Shown piece after piece: positions 1 to 8,117 of a stretch of DNA of 22,765 nt. Made by a program: the position numbers and the translations under genes. The notes beneath the pieces were generated by a model. It had not been told where the DNA came from. It saw nothing but the letters and a program-made list of their open reading frames with translations, and made no database searches. The stretch's first letter is position 1, and each line of letters begins with the position of its first letter. Source of the stretch: Priapulus caudatus (Eukaryota > Priapulida > Priapulimorpha > Priapulimorphida > Priapulidae); assembly GCF_000485595.1 (NCBI RefSeq), contig NW_014578073.1:70308-93072 (forward strand), given 5' to 3'.

Positions 1-37
1 TGTCGTGAGCTGGACCGCTGCGCCTCTATGTTTGCAG

Positions 38-168
38 GTTAGTCCGTTCACGGTGAAGGTGATGGCTGAAGGACGCAAACACAACAGATGGAGCGGATAA
101 GCCGTCGCACTGAGACAGCCTCCGCACTAACATCGGCAGCGAGTGCGAACTCAACCTCAAGATACCCG
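38..168 (+). CDS. FLN: Filamin exon A (end of repeat 20, start of repeat 21), frame-broken
   Basis: The acceptor is TTGCAG at 32-37 and the donor GTGAGA starts at 169. The exon opens with SPFTVKVMAEGRK and closes, in a different frame, with IGSECELNLKIPG; both match the human order SPFTVKI...LNLKIPE. At least one net indel near 120-130 separates the two frames, with others around 90. The broken frame is seen directly; sequencing error as its cause is inference. Confidence 0.8.
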
Positions 169-2216
169 GTGAGAGAGCGTCGCTGCGCGCAGGTCAGCTC
201 TAAAGTGTGGCCCTCAGCACCACTCTCCTTTCCGCACACATACCCAGCCTCTGCTGTGCTGCTGCCTTGCTACTGCGTGCCGAGGAGGGAGAATGAGCAG
301 TAGCGTTGTATCTGAGTGACGTTGTAGCATCATCTAGTATCGAGATCACATCAATTGTAATGGATTCAGTAGCGTTACAAAAGGCTTCGGCATCTTACGT
401 TCAGCGAGTTCTGTGATGTATTTATTATTTAGTAAAACAATAAATCAATGACAATGAGTAAAAACTTCGACAGCATTGACATTGGTGATAGGACTCCCCC
501 CTACCTTCAGCACATGCATGATTGTCTCCTGACACCCCCCTTCCCCCCATTATCTGACTTGCTCCCTTAATATCAGCAAGAGGTTAGGCGTTTGATCAGA
601 GCATTGCAGCGAAGGAGGCGGAGAGGGGAGGGGAGGCGGGACGGGGGAGGGGCGGTCCAAGCGATGAGTCGAGGCACACGCATCGCAATTATTAGTGATC
701 GGCGCAGATGGTCGTCCGTGGTCGCATGGCAGGTGGCTGCAGCTGAACACGCATGCGTCACATCAGGGTCGTCGGTGTTGTCATCCGCTGATCTCTCTGC
801 CTCGCTGCTGCTGGCTGCCTGTTGGAAATACGAACTCCTAACGAAGATGATGGCACACGACGAGTCCGACGCGCGCGCACGAGAGCTGCACAGTGCAGCA
901 GGTCGCTGACAACAAAATAGACGCGCAGTCAGAGTTCGTGCCCGAAGGAGATGGGCAGTCACACGGTCAGCGTTTGGGAAACACAAGAGGCCATGCACAT
1001 AGCCAGGTTAAGCTCTCGTTATCTAGCAGGCAAGCTCTCGCTTACCTCCAGGGTACGGCCCTCATTACCTGCCAGGCAACGCCTCTTCGGCTGTACCTGC
1101 CTAGATCACGACCTGCCAGTCTGCAGGGGCGGCAGCCCTCTTACCTTGCCAGGCACGCCCTCGTTACCTGCAGGTACTCGCCCTCGTATAGCCTTCCAAA
1201 GCTTACAGTCAACATAAGTAAAACAGGGCTTCGGTAGGCAGGGTCTTCCAAGTCTTATAAGTACTATTTTGGCCAAAAAAACAATGAAGGGCCCTGTATT
1301 ATACCTGTATTTTTGCTGTGAAATTCTTAGAAAAGATCTTAATAGTCTTTTTTTTGGCCAAAGAGACCATTTTCTTGTATATATAATACGCGAATGAATT
1401 TAAATCCTGTGTGCAATTTGTATATAAATATTATAGTGTACTTTAATAGTCTGGGATCTATCAGACATCGCGTAAATAAAAAGTGCTTTTTTGGGCCTAC
1501 CAGAAAGGAGTCTTATAAGTCCTTATTCGTCAACATCGTGTCTTACTACTATGAACCCTGATTAACCAATGTTGTTACCTACCAGGTAGAATCACATAAT
1601 TAGCCAGGTAGAGTAAGACTCATGTGACCTACAAGCTATTAGACTCATATAGTCTGAGCGTTGTTAAACAAGCCAAGTAGTGAAAGCCTGCAACTTTTAC
1701 ACGCTGCTAAACACAGTTTTCTATCTGTACTTGCAGGCAGTTCCGTTCCAGTTTCACTTAGGGCCTGCAGGATCGGTGTGCACACAAGGTAGAGCTGGAG
1801 CCCGGTCTGGAGAGAGGGGAGAAGGTGAAGGAACCATGTTAAAGTGGTCTACTCATGTCACGTCCCTATTCAGTTTCACGGTCACATGCATCGATGGTGG
1901 AATCCAGTCCTATGAGAAGTCATTATACACCAATGATATTTCTATCTCTTTCGTTGTAATAAATTGTTCACGCCGCATGTTGGATTGAATAGTTAGAAAG
2001 TGAACACAGAGCATTTTAAATCACATTTTAATTCACAATCATCTAGATATTACATATTATCTCGGCACAATGACGTATAGATCTCGAGTATTCGCCCTGC
2101 GAATTCTGCGTCGATCGACCGGGGTGGGGGTGATGTTTATATAGATCACAGCCTCTGACTCTCTCTCTCTCGCGCTGGTGTTTACAGGGTGAGTTCAGCC
2201 ATCTACACCCCCCCCC

Positions 2217-2247
<31 letters not shown>

Positions 2248-4947
2248 CCCCCCCCCCCCCCCCCCCCTCGCGTGGAGGGCGGAGCTGAGGTCTCTCCATC
2301 GCCGTCGAGCGTCCAGGCAAGCCGAGATCGACTTTGAAGATCGCAAGGCGAGATCGTGCGCGAGTCTCCTAACGCTCGTCATCGAACCAGGTAAGTGTCG
2401 TTGTAATATATATACTTTTCACACACAACATATTAATATAATATTATAATGTTTGTCACCTCACCGCTCCCGCGGTGGTGTCCTGGTGGCTGGGGCTTGT
2501 GCTGTAGATATATATACACACACACATAGATATATATATATATATATATTTATAATGGTTTGTCACCTCACGCCTTCTCCCGCGTAGTTCCTGAGTTCCT
2601 GGGCCTGTTGCCTGGTAGTCCTGGTTCCTTGTGGCCGGGTGTCCTGTGGCTTGAGTGGATGGCGTGTTGTCTTGTCTGTCCGCAGCGAAGAATACAAACG
2701 TGAGCATAAAGTCAACGACGTGCACATCCCATTCGTCCCTTCAAGCGTGCAACATCGCTCCCACGTCGGTGAGGCCCGGCGTCTAGGATCGGCTCTATGC
2801 AAAGACACCGCTCAAGGCTAGAGCGTTAGTCGTCCGTGATGCGGCGCGCAGTGTCGGTGGGGGGGCGGGGTACATCGCAGATGAGTCAGACCTCATTCGT
2901 TCGCACGGTAAAACATTGGCTTGCTACTGACCAGATATATGTGAAGAGCCTTATGCTGTTACTGGAATCCGAGCGATAATTCTAGGGGATCGATCAAATC
3001 CAGTAACCACTCTTCCGCATAGTTAAGCGTGACAGGAGGTCACACTGCAGGGTGATTATTAATTGCATTGTCGCTTGCAGTAAACCTCCGGCCGGCGCTC
3101 ACCGTATAAAAACTTACCTGGAGCCAAGACAGCGTGACCTTGTCCATGTCATCTTCTCCCTCTGGTGCGAGGACTCAAGGCGTGCAGTCGACCAGTTGCA
3201 AAGGTTGTGATGTGAATTGTAAAATCACTAGTATCCGATGGTTACGACTACGTTCATGAGTGGCATTACGACTACTAAAACGTAAAGTCGAAGTTTGAAC
3301 TCCGACAAACAACAGATCGTGACAATTAGACTGCACTTATACTCTTCATTCGATTTACCTGCTTCTACGCGCGACTGGGGTTGAGTGAAATGTCTCCGCG
3401 CTGGCGCCGTCTAACGATGTTTTGATCGTCGACAGAATCGTACAGCGATCCGCTCGTTCCGCGTTGGAGAACGGCGTTCACTACGTTCACGTTACCTGAA
3501 CGGCTTCACATCGCGCTCTGGCCGTTCGCCGCGTGCGGTGGGAGGCAGGGCCAGGCCGGTATCCTGGCAGGGTCGGGGTCTACGGAGAAGGCCTCACCCA
3601 CGGCAACACAGAGTAATCAGTCATGCATAGCAACGCAGGTGGCGCAGGAGGAAACGCACAGATGTGGGCCCCGAACATGGGAGTGAGTGCAGTGTAGGGG
3701 CGTTAATATGACACTTTATAAACGTGCTGATATATCTGCTTTATTTTCTAAACGTGATGATATCTCTATTTCACTTTGTAACACAACGATATATATACCT
3801 GCTTTACTTTGTAAACGTGATGATATATATATATACTTCACTTTATAAACATGGGTGATATTACTTCTTGTAGTACTATTGTAATAGTATGAATATATAA
3901 TATATATTAATACTTCACGTTTAAAAATCTACCTGACAGGTAGCTATTGGTACTTAGTAGTCTACAGTGATTTAGTAGACAATAGTAATGCCGATTAGAA
4001 TCAGAACGCATCACAATTTTGTTAAGCTATTAGCTAGGGGTTGATATTTGCATAAACGGATAGCTAACTATCGTTAGATGTTTACTATGTTTTATCTGTA
4101 ATGAGGGCTAGCATAGCAGACTATAGACTGCCACTGTCCGCATGCTTGCAGGTGTGCGCAGGGCCGGCGGCGACATCGAGGAGCAGTCTAGCATGGTTGT
4201 TGAGACCGTTACCAAGACGACGACGACGCAGAAGTTTTCGTCTGCTCTGCCGACGGCTCCGTCCGACGCCAGCAAGGTGACGTCTCAGGGCATGGGACTA
4301 CAGAAGGCCTTCCTGCACAAGCAGAACACGTTCACTGTCAACGCAACGCAGGCCGGTGAGTGACGTTCATTTGTCTGTGCAGGGCGACGCCGGGTGGGAA
4401 GCTCTGCGAGCGCACCGTCAGTGCTGTGTCGTCATGCTGGACGGGCGCCACCCAGTGGCAGATCGTCGCATATCGAGTGATTTGTATGTTAGATGAGCGC
4501 CACCTAGTGGCAGACCGTTACACATCGAGTGATTTGTATGTTAGATGAGCGCCACCTAGTGGCAAACCGTCACACATTGAGTGGTTTGTATGTTAGATTA
4601 GCGCCACCTAGTGGCAGACCGTCGCATATCAAGTGATTTGTATGTTAGATGAGCGCCACCTGGTGGCAGATCGTCACACATTGAGTGGTTTGTATGTTAG
4701 ACGGGGGCGACGCCCGCCCACGTGTGATCACGTGTTGACTAATATTTCGCGTCGACTTGCAGGCAACAACATGCTGATGGTGGGAGTGTTTGGTCCGCGC
4801 GTTCCCTGTGAGGAGATCGTTGTGCGACACACGACCCGCCAGCAATACACCGTCAACTACGTTGTCAAGGAGAAGGGAGAATACGTGCTAGTCGTCAAGT
4901 GGGGCGACGACCACATTCCCGGCAGCCCCTACCACGTGTCCGTCTAA
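38..4947 (+). CDS. FLN: Filamin gene, 3' portion (nine exons)
   Basis: Filamins are long actin cross-linkers made of immunoglobulin-like repeats; the last repeat dimerises the protein. Nine exon-like segments follow the order of the end of human filamin A: 38-168, about 825-1006, 1737-1837, 2188-2390, 2686-about 2818, 3081-about 3206, about 3425-3682, 4152-4355 and 4763-4947. They cover the end of repeat 20 through repeat 24. Recognisable filamin strings include SPFTVKVMAEGRK, MGSHTVSV, ENGVHYVHV, SDASKVTSQGMGL and HIPGSPYHVSV before the TAA. The first seven exons contain many small indels, so no uninterrupted frame exists there, while the last two are clean. The exon expected for the second half of repeat 23 is not visible between 3683 and 4151. 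The gene starts left of the window. I infer that the indels are mostly sequence error, because order and splice sites persist and the downstream exons are intact. Confidence 0.9.
169..824 (+). other. Filamin intron A-B
   Basis: No gene is recognised. It is AT-rich around 300-470, with a C-rich patch at 495-548 and a G-rich GGGAGG-type tract at about 613-655. Open frames here are short and unsupported. Confidence 0.6.
825..1006 (+). CDS. FLN: Filamin exon B (body of repeat 21), frame-broken
   Basis: Pieces in shifting frames read KMMAH, then HESCTVQQVADNK, then a VRFVP-like piece, MGSHTVSV and a KYKGHHIA-like end. This is the order of human SAHVTSPSG...[23 protein letters not shown]. The donor GTTAAG at 1007 is weak and may itself contain an error. 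The 5' border is uncertain by tens of bases. Confidence 0.65.
1010..1200 (+). repeat. Degenerate GC-rich minisatellite in filamin intron B-C
   Basis: A motif close to CCCTCGTTACCTGCCAGGC recurs roughly every 20-30 bases with many indels. The irregularity is consistent with the poor quality of this end of the window. The rest of the intron (1200-1736) is AT-rich with no gene. Confidence 0.5.
1737..1837 (+). CDS. FLN: Filamin exon C (repeat 21/22 boundary), frame-broken
   Basis: The exon follows TTGCAG at 1731-1736. It is the indel-laden version of the clean exon at 18039-18140, which reads [20 protein letters not shown]. Against that copy this one has extra bases in homopolymers (TTCC, TTTC) and missing bases (CTTAGGG for CTGTAGGG), so its frame is lost. 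The donor reads GTTAAAG where the clean copy has GTAAGTG. Confidence 0.8.
2188..2390 (+). CDS. FLN: Filamin exon D (repeat 22) interrupted by poly-C
   Basis: The acceptor is TTTACAG at 2181-2187 and the donor GTAAGTG starts at 2391. The clean counterpart at 18488-18625 is 138 bp and encodes [20 protein letters not shown] onward. Here the exon is 203 bp because an almost pure C tract at 2208-2267 sits inside the codons for IYTRE. Single-base indels follow it. The C tract cannot be part of a working filamin exon and has no counterpart in the clean copy. Confidence 0.8.
2208..2267 (+). repeat. Poly-C tract, about 60 bp, inside a filamin exon
   Basis: Nearly all C, with single interruptions at 2217 (G) and 2247 (A). 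It is absent from the otherwise matching exon at 18488-18625. A base-calling artefact or unresolved gap filling is more likely than a biological insertion. Confidence 0.9.
2686..2818 (+). CDS. FLN: Filamin exon E (repeat 22 end to repeat 23 start), frame-broken
   Basis: The acceptor is CCGCAG at 2680-2685. In shifting frames it reads EYN, VSIKFNDVHIP, SPFK, an IAPTSV-like piece and an ARRL-like piece. This follows human NYEVSIKFNDEHIPESPY...APSDDARRLTV. The 3' border near 2818 is not resolved. At least four indels are needed to restore the filamin reading. Confidence 0.7.
3081..3206 (+). CDS. FLN: Filamin exon F (repeat 23, first part), frame-broken
   Basis: The acceptor is CGCTTGCAG at 3072-3080. 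Pieces resemble KPPA, VKLTGAK and SSPSGARTQG, in the order of human NQPASFAIRLNGAKGKID...HSPSGAVEEC. The exon end near 3206 is a guess from the drop in similarity. The call rests on order and motif spacing, because no single frame stays open. Confidence 0.55.
3425..3682 (+). CDS. FLN: Filamin exon G (repeat 23 boundary), frame-broken
   Basis: Shifting frames read a DRYSVRFVPL-like start, ENGVHYVHV, NGFHIALAVR-like pieces, GGQGQAG and GVYGEGLTHGNTE, then an NAGGAGG piece ending before GTGAGTG at 3683. Human filamin A has HENGVHTIDV, GSPFKVRVGEPGQAGN and GTGLEGGTTGIQSEF in this order. The exon that should complete this repeat (human GYKVMYTPMAPGNYLISVKY) is not found downstream. Confidence 0.65.
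3711..3865 (+). repeat. AT-rich degenerate tandem repeat in filamin intron G-H
   Basis: About four diverged units of 35-45 bp share ACTTTRTAAACGTGATGATAT followed by ATATA and CTTTACTT-like segments. The remainder of the intron to 4151 is AT-rich, and the missing filamin exon was not found in it. Confidence 0.6.
4152..4355 (+). CDS. FLN: Filamin exon H: hinge 2 and start of the last repeat
   Basis: Clean 204-bp exon between CTTGCAG (ending at 4151) and the donor GTGAGTG at 4356. After a short RRAGGD lead it encodes the Ser/Thr/Val-rich hinge (SSMVVETVTKTTTTQKF), then SDASKVTSQGMGLQKAF and NTFTVNATQAG. Human filamin A has ETSSILVESVTRSS and SDASKVTSKGAGLSKAF at the same place. There are no indels, in contrast to everything to its left. 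In vertebrate filamins the hinge gives flexibility before the dimerisation repeat. Confidence 0.92.
4445..4704 (+). repeat. 52-bp minisatellite, five copies, in the last filamin intron
   Basis: The marker GCGCCACC recurs at 4445, 4497, 4549, 4601 and 4653, exactly 52 bp apart. Each unit carries the palindromic core GCCACCTAGTGGC (variants CCCAGTGGC and CCTGGTGGC), then CAGAYCGTCRCAYATYGAGTG and TTTGTATGTTAGA. Units differ by a few substitutions with no length change. Confidence 0.9.
4763..4947 (+). CDS. FLN: Filamin terminal exon I: dimerisation repeat and stop
   Basis: It starts after TTGCAG with GC, which completes the Gly codon split at 4355 (A-G|GC-AAC). It reads NNMLMVGVFGPRVPCEEIVV, then QQYTVNYVVKEKGEYVLVVK, and ends HIPGSPYHVSV with TAA at 4945-4947. 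This matches the final repeat of human filamin (NMLLIGVHGPTTPCEEV...HIPGSPFHVTV), the unit that forms the dimer. The frame is fully open. Confidence 0.95.
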
Positions 4948-6015
4948 ACGCACGCGAGCGAGCGAGCGAGAGAGAGAGCGCCCTCTGACGGCAACGACTT
5001 TCTCGCGACGCCGTAATTTGATTAGACTGCGTGAGGTTAGAGGGCGCCGGTTGCCACCCGCGCGCACTTTGCCTACCGACGCTGTAAACCCCGGGATCGC
5101 CATCTTACCTACGGAATGTGTCTGGCGCCATGCTGCAGATCCTTGGTTAAAGCGTTGCTGCCGTCGTCTGAAAAAATTTGGCAACTGTGTATTGTATGTC
5201 CGTGCAGCAGAATAACGATTGAAGGGTGGATTCGTTTTTTACTTATCAAAGTACCGTCTACATCGCTGTTCTTAGAGTAACGAAATTATTTTACCGCTTC
5301 TTGTCAGATCAGGAAATTAGGACTTGCTCACTTTGCCGAAGTTTTTTTTAACCCACAATTATATTTTCTATGAGTTGACACTGTTTATAGGTAACTTGTA
5401 ATCGTGCATGTCTGTGTTGAAGAAAGGTGAAGAAATGTGAAAATATTCTCAGTATAGAATCTCTAAAATTTTATTCTAAGTCTGTTTTAGCAGCAATTTT
5501 TAATATCAGCTCCTCATTGCTATCACATCATTTGGTGTGTACTCTCTACTGCTGCAGGTATGTATGGGAAAAATTTCAAGGATTTTATTTTGTCTTTATC
5601 ATATGCTTAGTTTTACCTAGTATTGTTACTCCCTCTGTGTGTTTTGCTTCTTTGAAAATTATATGTATACATTGAGTAATGTCCAAGGGTTACACAAGTG
5701 TATTGTAATAGTGCCTTGAGAGGGTTTCTCATTCAATACTCTTTTGTAAGATGGTGCTAAATTGCTTGCCTTGTGTGGTGTTAAAAACATCTGTGTCAAA
5801 ATTCAACTAACAAAGCAGCATTTAAGTGGAGATGTGCGCAATGAATTGTAGATTGTTAGTAGTGGACTGGTGTTGGAAATTAAAGCATGGCATGAGAAAC
5901 GATAAAAAAACATTGTTAAGAAGTATTTAAGACAAGATCAGCTATTTATATTCTTCTATATATGGGATATGGTATATCAGAAATTTTAATAAAGTTTAAA
6001 AATCGATATTATGGC
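4948..6015 (+). other. Probable filamin 3' UTR
   Basis: This lies between the filamin stop and the first good polyadenylation signal. It begins with a GCGA/GA-rich tract at about 4955-4980 and becomes AT-rich. The length (about 1.05 kb) is plausible for a filamin 3' UTR, but transcript data would be needed to fix the end. Confidence 0.5.
5988..5993 (+). terminator. Candidate polyadenylation signal AATAAA for filamin
   Basis: AATAAA in TTTTAATAAAGTTTAAAAA, about 1,040 bases after the filamin stop codon. Confidence 0.45.
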
Positions 6016-6748
6016 TTTTCATTGATCTCTAACTAGCGTATAACAACACAATTGTGTCCCAATACATTACGGAAAGGAAAAATTACACTTCCAAATATAA
6101 AGGTCAATATTACGTTTACACAGATGACAAATGACAAACTTGGGTCTAGTTTCTACTCTACTAAGACCTGATCTGTGAATACACAATTCAGACTTCAAAC
6201 ATTTAATGCAATGGAATGGCGAGTAATAACAGAATTAAAAATTATTAAAAGAAACATCAAATTAGCATACAGACAACTGACACATATACTTCCAACTACA
6301 TACATTCAAGATGCTAACGAGATGTAAATAACACCTATGTGACAGTGGCAAGATTCTAGCTACTGAGCAGCAGTTGCATATAATAACATGCTACTATATA
6401 AAGTTATTATATTGTTATTATGTTATTATAACATATTAACAAAAGTCCAGAATTTATGGATTCTTGATAATAACATGTTACATCCATAGAAATAATATAG
6501 ATAACCATATAGATAATCATAGGTAATGTAGATAAATAATGAAGAGCTAAATGCCGGAAGTTGATCAATTAACAGCACGCGTGGATTAATGAGGAAATTA
6601 CTAAAATATAGGGATAAAAGAATAAGATTAGAAGAAATAAATTCTGTAGGTACAAATCAATGAAAATGATGAGTCTGTGGTCATGCCAGTCTCCATCAAT
6701 CAAATCAGTTGACAACTCAAATCAGTTGATTTAAGTGCTCTGGTCATG

Positions 6749-6882
6749 CCCACAGAAATAGAATAGAAGCCCTAGAATAGATAGAATAGAATAGAATAGA
6801 AGCCCTTCTAGAATAGAATAGAATAAATAATAATAGAATAAATAGAATAGAATAGAAGCCCTTCTATTCTATTTCTGTGGTC
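6749..6882. repeat. Inverted repeat enclosing a TAGAA pentanucleotide array
   Basis: The left arm around 6749-6772 (CACAGAAATAGAATAGAAG) is the reverse complement of the right arm around 6858-6882 (CTTCTATTCTATTTCTGTG). Between them lie repeated TAGAA units broken by GCCC and AATAAATAA. The word GGTCATGCC occurs outside both arms. Confidence 0.75.
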
Positions 6883-6924
6883 ATGCCTTGGGTCATGCCT
6901 TGTGAAATACAAGAGTGGTCCAAC

Positions 6925-6958
6925 ATACGATACGATGCGATACGATACGATGACGATA
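6925..6958 (+). repeat. CGATA pentanucleotide microsatellite
   Basis: ATACG/CGATA units repeat about six times with two variant units. Confidence 0.75.
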
Positions 6959-7619
6959 CCACGCAGCGCGCCACGTAGTGGGAGAATCATAGAATCTAGC
7001 ATGAAATCTAACGACACGTAAACAGTGCAACTGTGCAATTCATGCTGCAGTGCCTACAGTGAGAACTGTGCTCCTGTCCTGGTACTGTGGTAGTACTAGT
7101 AGTGCTGTTACAGTGTTAGTAGCCGCATCTTCAACATAATTATTATAGCCGCTCCAAGCAGATAAATCACACACGTAACTACGTAAGTAATTATTTACTC
7201 GTGACTGTAAGCAGATTGTGAATGACAACGTAATAATGTATGACGAGTTGGACACATCCACATCGATCGTCGCTGGCAACAATCTAGACCAATAAATTGT
7301 GCCTTAAAATTCCTGCTTTAATTGTGCTTAAGTTGCCGCAGGCTATAGTTACTAGAGCTACTTCTGTACTAACAAGTTGTAAGGCAGTGATTATAACGGA
7401 TTATAACTAAATTAAACTATATCATCAACCCATGTACTAATACAACCCATGTTTGGCATGTATTCCCATGCACAATACTATTGAAATGCTATAACTGTAG
7501 TAGGAAGTATATTATCAGTTATACTGACAATAGATGTTTATAATTATAATTCTACTCGTGGTAGTATTAGTACCTCTAGTAGTAGTAGAACTTACTGTTA
7601 AATTCCCTTAACATTTTAA

Positions 7620-8117
7620 GGACCGTTCAGGCTGGGAGTCTGCGTGGGAAAGGAAGCACGGAAGGAAGATAAGCGTGGGGAAAGAGAAGCTCAAGTGAAG
7701 CCTGCCAGTGCACCCTCGCGAGCCGAAAACGCCCCTGAACCCAACACCGTTTCCCAACCCAGCCCTGCCACCGCGCCTAGCACCGCCACCGCGCCTAGCC
7801 CTGCCACCGCGCCTAGCCCTGCCACCGCGCCTAGCCCCGCCACCGCGCCTAGCCCTGCCACCGCGCCTAGCCCCGCCACCGCGCCTAGCCCCGCCACCGC
7901 GCCTAGCCCTGCCACCGACCCAAACCTCGCACGCCAACAGAAGCCTGCTGTGTCACCGGAACGAGCCGCGCAGCGAGAAGCGAACGAGAACGACGAGAAG
8001 AAAATTTCGATGGAGATCATGGAGTGTGGAGACGAGACGGGAATCGAGTTGATTCGGAAGACGCTGTCGACGGAGGATGAGGGAACGCTGCATGTGTTTG
8101 TGGTGCTGGGGGCCTCG
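7620..8117 (+). CDS. G6PD: G6PD exon 1, with an open upstream extension
   Basis: The frame is open from just after TAA at 7617-7619 to the donor GTAAAT at 8118. The first in-frame ATG is 8010, giving [20 protein letters not shown] and then HVFVVLGAS. That is the N-terminal length expected for a cytosolic G6PD, so 8010 is the preferred start. The 390 bases before it lack an ATG but encode a Pro/Ala/Thr repeat. They are either 5' UTR or an N-terminal extension that would need an upstream coding exon. The Rossmann glycine motif continues into exon 2. Confidence 0.85.
7758..7918 (+). repeat. 18-bp minisatellite, nine units, in G6PD exon 1
   Basis: CCTAGCCCTGCCACCGCG repeats nine times with C/T and A/C variants, encoding SPATAP units (one STATAP, the last SPATDP) in the G6PD frame. 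Because the unit is a multiple of three, all plus-strand frames and one minus-strand frame stay open across it. Confidence 0.92.

Larger units (their letters stand above)
6016..7619. other. Intergenic, AT-rich, between filamin and G6PD
   Basis: No protein-coding gene is recognised and open frames are short. Repeats at 6749-6882 and 6925-6958 are listed separately. The right part (7040-7619) presumably holds the G6PD promoter and perhaps a non-coding first exon. An AG at 7619-7620 before the open G6PD exon could be an acceptor, but its upstream context is not pyrimidine-rich. Confidence 0.5.

Noticed and set aside
1680-2449. Pro-rich plus-strand frame across the poly-C tract as a new gene
   Set aside because: It arises only from the poly-C tract inside filamin exon D.
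3113-3122. ACTTACCTGG, identical to the core of the U1 snRNA 5' end
   Set aside because: The rest of U1 is absent. The bases lie in filamin exon F.
4445-4704. Regular 52-bp repeats as a CRISPR array
   Set aside because: Units are contiguous with no unique spacers, and the context is a eukaryotic intron.
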